Counted from the stretch's first letter, positions 55,068 through 63,865 are shown. The stretch: 64,000 bases of DNA from an uncultured Neglectibacter sp. (GCA_904374805.1 CAJFEW010000009.1:19062-83061); one strand, 5' to 3'. A program made the numbers and translations. The notes: generated by a model not told the origin, from the letters alone.

Positions 55068-56525
55068 TCAGTCTTTCTCCAGCTGGTCGGCATTGTCCGG
55101 CTCCAGGGCAACGTCCTGTTCCCCCGTTGCGGAAACATGCACCAGGGACTTTTTCTTCCACCGGCCCATGCGATAAGCAATCACCGTGAGCAACGCGCCC
55201 ATAAGCCAGGAGATCAGCAGGGACACAAACAGGGGGTCCGGCGAACCAGAGCCCATGGCGCCCCCTTCCGGCCGGGTGAGGAACTCCAAGCCGTAGGCGA
55301 TGGGCACCCGGATGATCACCGTGGTGATGATGGAGATCCACATGGGGGTCATGGTGTCGCCCGCGCCGCGCATGACGCCGGAGAGAATCTGGGTCACGCC
55401 CATGGCCACATAGCCCACCGCCAGAATGCGCAGCATGCGCATGCCGGTGGAAATCACCTCCGGCGTGGAGGTAAACATCTGCATCAGGTACTGGCCGAAG
55501 ATCAAGATCAAGGCCACCAGCACCACCGAGACGCTCAGGCCAATCTTCAGGCCGTCCTTGGTGCCTTTCACACACCGGTCCACCTTGCCCGCGCCGATGT
55601 TCTGGCCGGTGTAGGTGGTCATGGTGGTGCCGAAGGTGAAGTTGGGCATCATGGCAAAACCGTCCACACGCATCACCGCGGTGTTGGCGGCAATGACCAC
55701 CGTGCCAAAGGAGTTGGTCAGGGACTGCACAATAATCATGGCAAAGGAGAAGATCGCCTGGGTCAGTCCGCTGGGCAGTCCCAATTTAATCAGCTGCTTC
55801 AAAAACCGTGCCTTGGGCCGCAAATGGGAGGGCTTTACCGTAAGCATCTCATGCATATGCAGCAGACGGATCAGACACAGGCTGCCGGAAACGATCTGGG
55901 AGATGATGGTGGCGATGGCCACGCCGGCCACATCCCAGTGGAAGCCTGCCACAAACCACACGTCCAGCACAATGTTCAGCAGACAGGCAATGATCAAAAA
56001 GATCACCGGCATCACAGAGTCGCCCAATCCCCGCAGGACGCCGGAAAGAATGTTGTAAAAGGCGGTACCAATTATTCCAGCGAACTGGATAATCAAATAT
56101 GTACATGCCATGTCGTGAATCTCCTCCGGCGTGCCCAAAAGGCTCATCACCGGCGGGGTGATCAAGGGCCCCACAATCATGATAAAAATGGACGAGACTA
56201 CGGTGGCGGTAATGGTGGTGCCAATGGTCTCCTCCAAACGCTCCCGATCCTTTGCCCCAAAATACTGGGACACCATCACGCTGGCGCCCACGGAGATGCC
56301 CATGAACAGCACCAGCAGCAAGTTCAAGATAGGGCCGCTGGCGCCTACGGCGGCCAGGGCGTTGTCTCCCACATACGCCCCCACCACAATGGAGTCCACG
56401 GTGCTGTAGAGCTGCTGCGCCAGGTTGCCAATGAGCAGGGGAACGGAGAACCGAATCAAGTTCCCCGAAGGGCTGCCCTGGGTCATGTCCTGGGTAGCAA
56501 CCAGCGAGGTCAATTTTCCTGCCAT
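55068..56525 (-). CDS. MATE family efflux transporter
   Basis: 485 residues, 12 membrane segments in two MatE halves. FSVPLLIGNLAQQLYSTVDSIVVG near the start and a matching LPSGLTQAIFSFAM at the start of the second half are typical. It exports drugs or other small cations in exchange for Na+ or H+. The ATG at 56525 follows GGAAAGGAAG. It is monocistronic. The substrate cannot be told from sequence. Confidence 0.93.
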   Translation of the reverse strand: MAGKLTSLVATQDMTQGSPSGNLIRFSVPLLIGNLAQQLYSTVDSIVVGAYVGDNALAAVGASGPILNLLLVLFMGISVGASVMVSQYFGAKDRERLEETIGTTITATVVSSIFIMIVGPLITPPVMSLLGTPEEIHDMACTYLIIQFAGIIGTAFYNILSGVLRGLGDSVMPVIFLIIACLLNIVLDVWFVAGFHWDVAGVAIATIISQIVSGSLCLIRLLHMHEMLTVKPSHLRPKARFLKQLIKLGLPSGLTQAIFSFAMIIVQSLTNSFGTVVIAANTAVMRVDGFAMMPNFTFGTTMTTYTGQNIGAGKVDRCVKGTKDGLKIGLSVSVVLVALILIFGQYLMQMFTSTPEVISTGMRMLRILAVGYVAMGVTQILSGVMRGAGDTMTPMWISIITTVIIRVPIAYGLEFLTRPEGGAMGSGSPDPLFVSLLISWLMGALLTVIAYRMGRWKKKSLVHVSATGEQDVALEPDNADQLEKD

Positions 56526-56746
56526 AATGCTTTTTCTTCCTTTCCCTCTTAGGTCAAAATATTCCAGGAAACATTATAACACAGGAAATACAAGAATGCT
56601 TTTGTGAAGAAATTAAAAAAACGTGGAAGAAAATAGGGCTATCTCCACAAAAAAGCGGTCGAATTCCCCTTTGGGCCTTTTACAGCCAGGCTTTGGACAC
56701 CCCCGTGCACGCCGCCGGCCTCTCAGGAGGCAGTTTCGGCCGGCCC

Positions 56747-57511
56747 TCAGCGGCGCACCGTAGTCCGGCGCAGGAGCAGCCAAGTGACCGCAGACAGCGC
56801 CACCGCCGTCAAGGCCCAGCAGCCCATGGTGAGCAGGGGGCTGGCAGTAATGGCGTCCGCCACCGGCTCCACATACTGTTGGGAGAAAGCCCGCAGCTGC
56901 TCTCCCAAAAAGACGCTGTCCAACATTTTCGCCCCTGGCAGGCCGAAGGTAAGCAAAAAGGCGGCGCATACCCCCACCACAATACGCATGGGCTTGGAGA
57001 GTCTGTAAAAAAAGACAATGATAAAGTATCCCAGGCAGGAGGCCAGCAGGAGCAGCAAAAAGCTGAACAGCAGGGAAAACAGGGTCATGGGAACCGCTCC
57101 CATGGAAGGGTAAATGCTGCCGTACTCCTGCTCAAAGAGGGAGACGGTGTAACCGGAGAAAAAGGGCCGGGCCAGCAAGTTGATCACCATGGACAGCACG
57201 TGATCAACGATGGCGCAAAAGGCGGCGGTGATGCCCGTCACCACCAGCCGAGCCAGAAACATGGTCTTCCGGCTGACGCCGTTTTGCAGGAGCATGGGTA
57301 AGTTGTCGTGGAGGGAGCACAGCCCGCAGATGAACAAAAACAGGGCGCTCATGGCGGAGATGCCGGACATCTCCAAGTTGGAGCCCGCCCCGGCTACCGC
57401 CCCCAGAGCCACGGACATCAAGACGATCAGCGCCACCACCGCGCAGTAATAGACCAGAACACTGGCTTTATAGTCCTCCAATTGATACCGGATGGATTGT
57501 TTCAGTTTCAT
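56747..57511 (-). CDS. ABC transporter permease
   Basis: 254 residues with six membrane segments (about 18-42, 48-68, 90-118, 145-172, 178-198 and 225-248), an ABC-2-like export permease, though weakly conserved. It starts inside the ATPase stop (ATGA overlap), so translation is coupled. It probably exports a peptide or antibiotic, as in YtrA-type operons, but the substrate is unknown. Confidence 0.85.
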   Translation of the reverse strand: MKLKQSIRYQLEDYKASVLVYYCAVVALIVLMSVALGAVAGAGSNLEMSGISAMSALFLFICGLCSLHDNLPMLLQNGVSRKTMFLARLVVTGITAAFCAIVDHVLSMVINLLARPFFSGYTVSLFEQEYGSIYPSMGAVPMTLFSLLFSFLLLLLASCLGYFIIVFFYRLSKPMRIVVGVCAAFLLTFGLPGAKMLDSVFLGEQLRAFSQQYVEPVADAITASPLLTMGCWALTAVALSAVTWLLLRRTTVRR

Positions 57512-58404
57512 ACCTCTCCTCCTCCCGTTTTGGGGGACCCGGCAACCGCCGGTTCCGGGTCGCTGGTCATCAAAATAAACAGTCTCTGCAAGTCCAGGCC
57601 GCCTAGCTCCAAGCCCTGGGGCAGAGCCGCCCGGTCGGGACGGCCCAAAATACTGGCGCTCATCAGGCCGCCCAAGGTGTCCACCCCCAGCACCCGCTTG
57701 CCCGGAAGGTAGGCTTCCACCACTCCCCGGGGCCCGCTGACGGTGTACCCGTCGGAGAGCAGCTCCTCCCGAGGGCCCTTGGCCAGCACCTGGCCGTGGT
57801 GCAAAATCACCACCTCCTCAATCAGGTGGGAAACCTCTTCAATCAAGTGGGTGGAGAGCACCACCGTGAAGGGCTGTTCGCTGTACTTGGCCAACAGGGT
57901 CTTGTAGAACAAGTCCCGGTGGTTGGCGTCCAGTCCCAGCACCGGCTCGTCCAGCAGCACGTAGGGGGTGTTCACCGACAGGGCCACCACAATCTTAAAG
58001 ATGGAGCTGTAACCGGTGGACAGTTTGCTCACCTTGGCGTTGGTGTTCAGCTGGAAGGCCCCGGCCAAGTTCCAGGCGAACTGTTTGTCAAAACTGGGAT
58101 AAAAGGCCTCGGTCCACCGGAAGGCGTCCTTTACCCTCATGTTCTCTGGGTAGTAGAGCTTCTCGCTCATCAGGTACATCTTAGAGAGGGCCCGGTCGTT
58201 GCCGTCTATGGACTCCCCGTCCACAGTGACGCGGCCTTCGTCGGGAAACAGCCGCTGGGTCACGGCGCTGAGCAAGGTGGACTTTCCCGCCCCGTTGCGC
58301 CCCAGCAACCCGTAAATTTTCCCCTCTTCCAGAGTGAAGCTCACCCGCTGCAAAGCCTGCACCGGCCCAAAGCGCTTGGATACGTTTTCTATGACGATGC
58401 TCAT
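57508..58404 (-). CDS. ABC transporter ATP-binding protein
   Basis: 298 residues. Walker A GLLGRNGAGKSTLL, Walker B VLLDEPVLGLDAN and H-loop in VVLSTHLIEEV. The signature region is altered: KLSTGYSSIFK, with Tyr-Ser where Gln-Arg or Met-Arg is usual, as in YtrB-like ATPases. It pairs with the permease downstream and overlaps the GntR regulator's stop by 4 nt, so the three genes are one operon. Confidence 0.92.
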   Translation of the reverse strand: MSIVIENVSKRFGPVQALQRVSFTLEEGKIYGLLGRNGAGKSTLLSAVTQRLFPDEGRVTVDGESIDGNDRALSKMYLMSEKLYYPENMRVKDAFRWTEAFYPSFDKQFAWNLAGAFQLNTNAKVSKLSTGYSSIFKIVVALSVNTPYVLLDEPVLGLDANHRDLFYKTLLAKYSEQPFTVVLSTHLIEEVSHLIEEVVILHHGQVLAKGPREELLSDGYTVSGPRGVVEAYLPGKRVLGVDTLGGLMSASILGRPDRAALPQGLELGGLDLQRLFILMTSDPEPAVAGSPKTGGGEV

Positions 58405-58787
58405 AAATCCTCCTTCTCCTCCTGGGCAAAGCCCCGGGCAATGAGAGCCTCCAGCTCCTCCTTGCCAATACCCAGCCGCTTGGCCTCCGCCACCAGGCTG
58501 GCCACAAAGCGGTCGTAAAAACCTTCCTTCCGTTTGGCGCGCAGCTGTGCCGCGGCGCCCTTTTGCACAAACATACCCACTCCCCTTTTCTTGTAGACCA
58601 CACCTTCCTCCACCAGCAGGTTGATGCCCTTTAAGGCGGTGGCTGGGTTGATCTTATACAGCACGGAAAACTCGGTGATGGAGGGAATCTGCCCCTCCTC
58701 CGGAAAGGCCCCGGAGAGAATGCCGTCCTCCAGCCCTTCCGCGATCTGCTGGAAGATGGGTTTTTCGGAATTGAAGTCCAGTTCCAT
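58401..58787 (-). CDS. GntR family regulator (YtrA subfamily)
   Basis: 128 residues. A GntR winged-helix at about 8-75 (KPIFQQIAEGLEDGIL, IPSITEFSVLYKINPATALKGINLL) is followed by only a short helical tail, as in the YtrA subfamily of ABC-operon repressors. First in the operon with the ATPase and permease. The ATG follows AAAGGAGG. A palindromic site lies at its promoter. Confidence 0.92.
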   Translation of the reverse strand: MELDFNSEKPIFQQIAEGLEDGILSGAFPEEGQIPSITEFSVLYKINPATALKGINLLVEEGVVYKKRGVGMFVQKGAAAQLRAKRKEGFYDRFVASLVAEAKRLGIGKEELEALIARGFAQEEKEDL

Positions 58788-58809
58788 GGGAGCCTCCTTT
58801 CTTAGTTAA

Positions 58810-58864
58810 TTAGTTGAGCAACTAACCACAACACTATACTACCTCATTGACTCCCCTTTGTCAA
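58810..58864 (-). promoter_or_regulatory. Promoter and palindromic operator of the GntR-ABC operon
   Basis: On the minus strand, TTGACA (58864-58859), 17 bp, TAGTAT (58841-58836), then the perfect palindrome TTAGTTG-AG-CAACTAA (58825-58810) just after the start of transcription. Autoregulation by the YtrA-type protein is inferred. Confidence 0.78.
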
Positions 58865-58940
58865 GGGAAAAACAGTCTTTCTCCAAAAATTTCTCCCGAG
58901 ACGCCCTTGTTTTGGCCTGGAAAAGGCCTCGGGCTTCCCC

Positions 58941-58969
58941 TTGCCCTTTTGCAGGTTTCGCACTATAAT
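58941..58969 (+). promoter_or_regulatory. Promoter of the S9 peptidase gene
   Basis: TTGCCC (58941-58946), 17 bp, TATAAT (58964-58969). The leader to the start is about 115 nt, with no clear hairpin. Confidence 0.65.
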
Positions 58970-59090
58970 GGAGGCAAAGCCCTGTTGGAATCCGCCGGCC
59001 TGCCGAACTCCGCCCTTTGGGTGCCCGCTGGAAGAACACGGCGGCGCCGGTTTCCACAAGGCCCACTCTTTTGGGAAAGGATGATCGTTT

Positions 59091-61094
59091 TTGGAACCTA
59101 TTACCATGGATTTGTTTACCCAATACAAATTCCTCTCCGGCCTGCGCTTCGGCCCCCAGGGGGACGTGGCCTTTCTGGCCGCCCAGGCGGACGTAGGAGA
59201 AAACACCTACCGAAAAGACCTGTGGCTACAGCCCCGGGAAGGAGAGGCCTTCCCCCTGACCACCGACGGCAAAACCGGCGGCTTCCTCTGGGACGGCCCC
59301 CACACCCTGCTGTTCCAATCCGGCCGGGACCCGGAGCAGAAAAAGTGTCTGGAAGCCGGTGAGGAGTACACCGCCTTTTACCGCCTGGACACCCGGGGCG
59401 GCGAGGCCCGCAAGGCCTTTGACGTGCCTTTGTCCGCCTCTTTGGTGGACAAGGTGCAGGAAGGGGTTTACCTGCTCTCCGTCCAGTGGGATCTGCGGTT
59501 TTCCAAGGCCTATGCCCTCAAGGGCAGCGCCAAGGAGCAGCTCCTCCAAGAGAAGCGGGAAGAGCAGGACTACCAGGTGTTGGACGAGCTGCCCTTCTAC
59601 TTTAACGGGGCGGGCTACATCAACAAGCAGCGCACCGCCCTGTTCCTCTATGAGGAAGCCACCGGCAAGCTGACACGGGTCACCCGGGAAACCTTCTCCA
59701 CCGGCAGCGTCCACCTGCACCCGGACGGGAAACAGCTCCTGTTCACCGGCCAGAGCTACACAACCAAGCGCAAGCACAAAACCGGGGCCTATGTGTACGA
59801 CCTGGAGACCGGCAAAACCCGGGAACTGCTGAAGCCTCGGACCTACGACCTGTACGACGCCCTGTGGTGGGGGGAAAAGATCCTGCTGCTGGGAACCGAC
59901 GGCAAGCGCTACGGTCTCAACGAAAACGTGCAGTTCTACACATTGGATCCCGCCACGGGGGAGGTGGCTCTGCTGGCCCCCTACGAGGACGCCCTGGGCT
60001 CTTCCGTGGGCAGCGACTGCCGGTTGGGCGGCGGCCAGGAATGGCTGGTAGAGGACGGCAAACTGTATTTCACCGCCACTATCCGCAATGCCTCCCAGGT
60101 GTTCTGCCTGGAGGAGAGCGGGGACATCCGCCCTGTCTACACCCAAGAGGGCTCGGTGGACTGCCTGGACGTGCAGGGGGACACCCTCTGCTTTGTGGGC
60201 ATGCAGGAGGGAAAGCTCCAGGAGATCTACTCCTGGGATACAACCACCCGTACCAGAGTCCAGCGCACTCATCTGAACGAGGCCGTGCTGGCCGGCCGGT
60301 ATGTGGCGGCCCCGGAGAAACTGCCCTACGAAAACGAGGGCATCGACCTGGACGGCTGGGTGCTGCGCCCCAAGGACTTTGACCCCCAAAAGACCTACCC
60401 GGCCATTTTGGATATTCACGGAGGGCCCAAAACCGTGTACGGGGAAGTGTTCTACCACGAGATGCAGTTCTGGGCCAGCCGGGGATACTTTGTGTTCTTC
60501 ACCAATCCCCGGGGCGGCGACGGACGGGGCAACGAATTTGCCGATCTCAAGGGGAAATACGGCACCATTGACTACAGCGACCTGATGACCTTCACCGACC
60601 GGGTGCTGGAGAAATATCCCCAGATCGACCCGGAACACCTGTATGTCACCGGCGGCAGCTACGGCGGCTTTATGACCAACTGGATTGTGGGCCACACCCA
60701 CCGGTTCCGGGCGGCCGCCACCCAGCGGTCCATCACCAACTGGGTGAGCTTTGGGCTCATCTCGGACATTGGGGAAACCTTTGGCCGGGATCAAATGGGT
60801 CTGGGCGCCAAAGACACGGTGTGGAACAGCGTGGAAAAACTGTGGCTTCACTCGCCTCTCCAATACCTGGACAAGTGCACCACCCCCACCTTGGTGCTGC
60901 ACAGCGACCAGGACTACCGCTGCCCCTTGACCGAAGGGTATCAAATGTACGGCGCTCTGCAGCAGCTGGGTGTGGAGACCCGGATGATCATCTTCCACGG
61001 GGAAAACCACGAACTCTCCCGCAGCGGCAAGCCCCGCCACCGGATCCGCCGGCTGCAGGAGATCACCCAGTGGTTTGAAAACCACGCAAAGTAA
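59091..61094 (+). CDS. S9 family prolyl oligopeptidase / acylaminoacyl peptidase
   Basis: 667 residues. A beta-propeller (about 20-400) with repeats such as GTDGKRYGLNENVQ, then an alpha/beta-hydrolase domain (about 410-660) with the oxyanion DIHGGP, catalytic Ser523 in GGSYGGF, Asp near 606 (LHSDQDYRCP) and His640 (GENHELSRSG). It cleaves short peptides in the cytoplasm; no signal peptide is seen. The start is TTG at 59091, 9 nt after AAAGGA; the ATG at 59106 has no ribosome site. Confidence 0.93.
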   Translation: MEPITMDLFTQYKFLSGLRFGPQGDVAFLAAQADVGENTYRKDLWLQPREGEAFPLTTDGKTGGFLWDGPHTLLFQSGRDPEQKKCLEAGEEYTAFYRLDTRGGEARKAFDVPLSASLVDKVQEGVYLLSVQWDLRFSKAYALKGSAKEQLLQEKREEQDYQVLDELPFYFNGAGYINKQRTALFLYEEATGKLTRVTRETFSTGSVHLHPDGKQLLFTGQSYTTKRKHKTGAYVYDLETGKTRELLKPRTYDLYDALWWGEKILLLGTDGKRYGLNENVQFYTLDPATGEVALLAPYEDALGSSVGSDCRLGGGQEWLVEDGKLYFTATIRNASQVFCLEESGDIRPVYTQEGSVDCLDVQGDTLCFVGMQEGKLQEIYSWDTTTRTRVQRTHLNEAVLAGRYVAAPEKLPYENEGIDLDGWVLRPKDFDPQKTYPAILDIHGGPKTVYGEVFYHEMQFWASRGYFVFFTNPRGGDGRGNEFADLKGKYGTIDYSDLMTFTDRVLEKYPQIDPEHLYVTGGSYGGFMTNWIVGHTHRFRAAATQRSITNWVSFGLISDIGETFGRDQMGLGAKDTVWNSVEKLWLHSPLQYLDKCTTPTLVLHSDQDYRCPLTEGYQMYGALQQLGVETRMIIFHGENHELSRSGKPRHRIRRLQEITQWFENHAK

Positions 61095-61216
61095 GAGTCA
61101 AAAGGGTTTTTCTTTTGGCAAGCGGGACGCATTTCTCCCAAAGCCGCAAAACAGCGCTGCAGAATTGCTCTGTTTTTGCAGTTTTCCCTGCACAGGAACA
61201 CCTGATTTGACAAAGG

Positions 61217-61244
61217 AAGGAGGGGCCGCCGCCCCTCCTTTTTT
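61217..61244 (+). terminator. Terminator of the S9 peptidase gene
   Basis: AAGGAGGGGC-CGCC-GCCCCTCCTT with six T residues, about 120 nt after the stop. Confidence 0.85.
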
Positions 61245-61345
61245 CACCTGACGCCAAAAGCCCCTTCGAGACAGGCGTTTCCCCTGTACTAACCCCGGCC
61301 TCGCTTTCATATGTATCTAACACATTGGAAGCGAGGGGTTGCCAT

Positions 61346-61600
61346 ATGTCCAACCATGTGATCGACGACCGGGCCACCCGGCTCGGGGAATACATTGTGG
61401 AAAACAAAGCCACTGTGCGCCGGGCCGCCAAACAATTTGGGGTCAGCAAAAGCACCGTGCACAAGGACGTTTCCCAACGGCTGAAATATCTGGACAGCGG
61501 CCTCTATCGAGACGTGAAACACGTCCTGGCCGTCAACAAGGCCCAGCGGCACATACGGGGCGGGCTTGCCACCAAGAAAAAATACGAGGCAATGAAATAG
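61346..61600 (+). CDS. spoIIID: Sporulation transcriptional regulator SpoIIID
   Basis: 84 residues, the family length. RATRLGEYIVENKATVRRAA and FGVSKSTVHKDVSQRL form the helix-turn-helix; the tail KAQRHIRGGLATKKKY is highly typical. It adjusts gene expression in the mother cell during spore formation. The ATG at 61346 lies 7 nt after GAGGGG. CATATGTAT about 40 nt upstream resembles a sigma-E -10, the expected mother-cell control, but the match is only partial. Confidence 0.95.
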   Translation: MSNHVIDDRATRLGEYIVENKATVRRAAKQFGVSKSTVHKDVSQRLKYLDSGLYRDVKHVLAVNKAQRHIRGGLATKKKYEAMK

Positions 61601-61603
61601 ACG

Positions 61604-61637
61604 AAAAAAGGGGCTGCTGCGCTTTGCAACAGCCCCT
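61604..61637. terminator. Terminator between spoIIID and the SpoIIQ-like gene
   Basis: GGGGCTGCTGC / GCAACAGCCCC with a 5-nt loop. The T-run is strong on the minus strand (TTTTTTCG), so it serves the SpoIIQ-like gene best. Confidence 0.8.
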
Positions 61638-61683
61638 CCCTTTGCTGGGGAAATGTGCGTCTTTTCCCGGCGCTTTTTTACAC

Positions 61684-62517
61684 CTATCCTTCCAGCACGG
61701 CTTGGGGATCCAGAGCCGCCCCGTCCCGGCGCACCTCCAAGTGCAGGTGGGTTTCTTCCGCGGCTTCAAAGGGCACCGCCGTCACCACGCCGATCTGCTG
61801 CCCCATGGAAACCACCTCCCCTGGCTGCACCAGGAAATTCTCTCCCACGCCGCAGTAGGAAAACAGATAGTCCCCGTGTTCGATGAGCACCACGTTGCCC
61901 AGCATGCTGTCGGAGTAGGTCTCCTTCACCAGCCCGTTGGCGCAGGCCAGCACCGGCTCTTCATTTTGGGCAGCCACGTCCAGCCCCGTGTGGATGCGCC
62001 AGTCCTTCATGGTTTCCGAATAGACAGGGGTTCCGGCGCTGTAGGCTTTGGAGGCCTGCCGGCTCTCCAAGGGCCAGATCATCTCGTCGCTGATCTCATA
62101 CAGGGGAGCGGTGGCGGGCACCTGGTCCTCTGTCTGAGTGGGCTCCGGCGAGCTCTCCGGGGAGGGCGTCTCCTCCGGCTCCTGGCTCACCTGGCCGGCT
62201 GTCTCTTCCGCCGGAGCAGAGGAGGCCCTGGGCGCCTCCGGGTCGTCCTGGTCTACCCCGGCGTTTTCCCTATCCTCCTGGGAGACAGCAGCCTCCTCCT
62301 GAGAGGAACTCTCCGGCTGGGCGTCTGTTTCCTGGCCCTGGCGCACCTCTTCTTCCTGCTGTTCTGTCAAAGAGGACGCCTCCGCCGGTTCCAAATAGCT
62401 GTTCACCGAGTCATACGTGCTCCAGGCGGCAATGCCAACTGCGGCCAGGCACACGGCCAGCGCCACATAAAACCCGCTTTTGTGGGCTTTTCCTTCTGTA
62501 AATCGCTTTTGGTTCAT
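61684..62517 (-). CDS. spoIIQ: M23 metallopeptidase, SpoIIQ-like
   Basis: 277 residues. One membrane segment (about 15-33), a long Glu/Ser/Pro-rich spacer (about 45-135) and an M23 domain (about 145-275) with the zinc motif HTGLD and HLHLE. All key residues look present, so it may be an active endopeptidase, as in clostridial SpoIIQ. It anchors the engulfment complex at the forespore membrane. SpoIIQ is normally co-directional upstream of spoIIID; here the two are convergent. The symbol is inferred from domain layout and neighbour. Confidence 0.75.
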   Translation of the reverse strand: MNQKRFTEGKAHKSGFYVALAVCLAAVGIAAWSTYDSVNSYLEPAEASSLTEQQEEEVRQGQETDAQPESSSQEEAAVSQEDRENAGVDQDDPEAPRASSAPAEETAGQVSQEPEETPSPESSPEPTQTEDQVPATAPLYEISDEMIWPLESRQASKAYSAGTPVYSETMKDWRIHTGLDVAAQNEEPVLACANGLVKETYSDSMLGNVVLIEHGDYLFSYCGVGENFLVQPGEVVSMGQQIGVVTAVPFEAAEETHLHLEVRRDGAALDPQAVLEG

Positions 62518-62843
62518 GCCTCACATTCCTTTCGGATCAGAATACGGTACTGGTATTCTGGTCTTTCCGGCTTCCGTTTATACAAACACAGGCAGAACAG
62601 AACCTTCTCTTTTTGCGATCCGGAATACTTTCTCCGCAAGCAAAACCACTCGAAAACGAAAGGGCAGTGCTTGCGGAAGGCCTCTCCCAGCCTGGCTTGC
62701 TCCGCACTTGGCAAACCCGTTCTTTCCATTTTCCCATCCTTTTCTGCAAAGGGGACGTTCCTGGCAGAAACTCCGGAGTTCCTTTGCAGAACAAGCACTC
62801 TCCCGTCTTTTTGATCCACGTATTTTCCCGAACATTTTGCCAA
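62514..62843 (-). CDS. Doubtful open frame overlapping the SpoIIQ-like start
   Basis: 109 codons from a TTG at 62843 with no convincing ribosome site. The end overlaps the SpoIIQ-like ATG by 4 nt (ATGA), which is the only argument for it. The product is basic, with a Cys-rich C-terminal patch (VLFCLCLYKRK). Nothing resembles a known family, and other frames across the same bases are also open. It may simply be the leader of the SpoIIQ-like gene. Confidence 0.25.
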   Translation of the reverse strand: MAKCSGKYVDQKDGRVLVLQRNSGVSARNVPFAEKDGKMERTGLPSAEQARLGEAFRKHCPFVFEWFCLRRKYSGSQKEKVLFCLCLYKRKPERPEYQYRILIRKECEA

Positions 62844-62891
62844 GGCTTTTTACCCCCTGGTAGATGAACCAGGGGGTATGCCGGAAGGCAG

Positions 62892-63009
62892 CAAAAAGGA
62901 ACCGGGCCGGAAGAAAACTTCCGGCCCGGCTCCTTTAGCTTGAGGGGTATTATTGAGGAGGGTAGAACATGTATCTCAAGAAAAGGTGCGGTCCATTTCT
63001 TTTGAGTAC
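62892..63009 (-). ncRNA. Candidate small RNA with anti-Shine-Dalgarno loop
   Basis: On the minus strand a TATAAT (63021-63016) is followed by about 118 nt without a gene. A very strong terminator closes it (CCGGGCCGGAAG / CTTCCGGCCCGG with an outer AAAGGA / TCCTTT stem, then TTTTTGC). The CTTGAG / CTCAAG arms enclose CTACCCTCCTCAATAATACC, in which CCCTCCT could pair with ribosome sites. The -35 is weak. The longest reading frame here is too short to count as a gene. Confidence 0.5.
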
Positions 63010-63154
63010 GCTTTTATTATACCGAAAAATCTGGGGGAGTTGTTACGGCGCTGTGAATAAACATTGAAGATTTTCTTCCCATTTTGTGAACTTTTCGCAA
63101 GGCCGCCCCCAGGGCCAGAGGCGGCCGGCCATTCCCAAAAAAAGTAAAAATTTA

Positions 63155-63195
63155 CAAACAAATGTTTTGCCAAATCCCGCTTTCTGTGGTATACT
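63155..63195 (+). promoter_or_regulatory. lexA promoter with a degenerate LexA box
   Basis: TTGCCA (63167-63172), 17 bp, TATACT (63190-63195), with TGTGG before the -10. CAAACAAATGTTTT (63155-63168) overlaps the -35 and matches the SOS consensus CGAAC-N4-GTTCG at 7 of 10 fixed positions. Autoregulation by LexA is likely but through a weaker site than at uvrB. Confidence 0.7.
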
Positions 63196-63242
63196 AAAAT
63201 TAAATATCCCAGTCAAATTTTGCAGAAAAGGGAGGCGTGGGT

Positions 63243-63824
63243 ATGGAACACCTTACAAAAAGCCAACAGAAAGTGTATGATTTCCTGCGAAAAGAGGCCG
63301 GCAAGGGCGTGCCGCCCTCCGTGCGGGAGATCTGCGCCGCCACAGGGCTGCGGTCCACCTCCACAGTCCACGCCCACTTGAAAACCCTGGAACGCCTGGG
63401 ATACATCCACCGGGAAGCCGGCCTTAACCGGTCCATCCGCATTGAAGGGGGCACCCCCTCTTCCCAGGTGCCCATTTTGGGAAAAGTCACCGCCGGCATG
63501 CCCATTTTGGCTGTGGAGGACATTGAGGGATATATCCCCTTTCCTCTCAAAGAGGGCAAGGAGCTGTTCGCCCTGCACGTGAGCGGCCTGAGCATGAAAA
63601 ACGCCGGCATCCTGGACGGGGACTACGTGGTCGCCGAACAGGCCTCCACCGCTGACGACGGGGAGATTGTGGTGGCCTTAATCGACGATGAGGCCACGGT
63701 GAAACGCCTGTTCCGAGAGGAAGGGCAGGTGCGTCTCCAGCCGGAAAACCCGGACTTTTCCCCCATCTACTCCGACCATGTGTCCATTTTGGGCAAGGTG
63801 ATCGCCGTGGTGCGGTATTACTAA
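63243..63824 (+). CDS. lexA: LexA repressor
   Basis: 193 residues. Winged-helix N-terminal domain (about 1-65: PPSVREICAATGLRSTSTVH) and S24 autocleavage domain with the cleavage bond Ala84-Gly85, Ser117 (SGLSMKN) and Lys154 (ATVKRLF). It represses the SOS regulon until RecA triggers self-cleavage. The ATG at 63243 lies 7 nt after GGGAGG; the GTG at 63237 is too close. The uvrB operon at 43683-49015 is a probable target in this window. Confidence 0.95.
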   Translation: MEHLTKSQQKVYDFLRKEAGKGVPPSVREICAATGLRSTSTVHAHLKTLERLGYIHREAGLNRSIRIEGGTPSSQVPILGKVTAGMPILAVEDIEGYIPFPLKEGKELFALHVSGLSMKNAGILDGDYVVAEQASTADDGEIVVALIDDEATVKRLFREEGQVRLQPENPDFSPIYSDHVSILGKVIAVVRYY

Positions 63825-63832
63825 AGCAGAAA

Positions 63833-63865
63833 AACCCGGCTTCCTCCACCGCCGGGTTCTCACTC
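63833..63865 (+). terminator. Terminator of lexA
   Basis: AACCCGGC / GCCGGGTT with a 10-nt loop, followed by CTCACTCTTCT, 8 nt after the stop; the T-run is weak. Confidence 0.65.
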
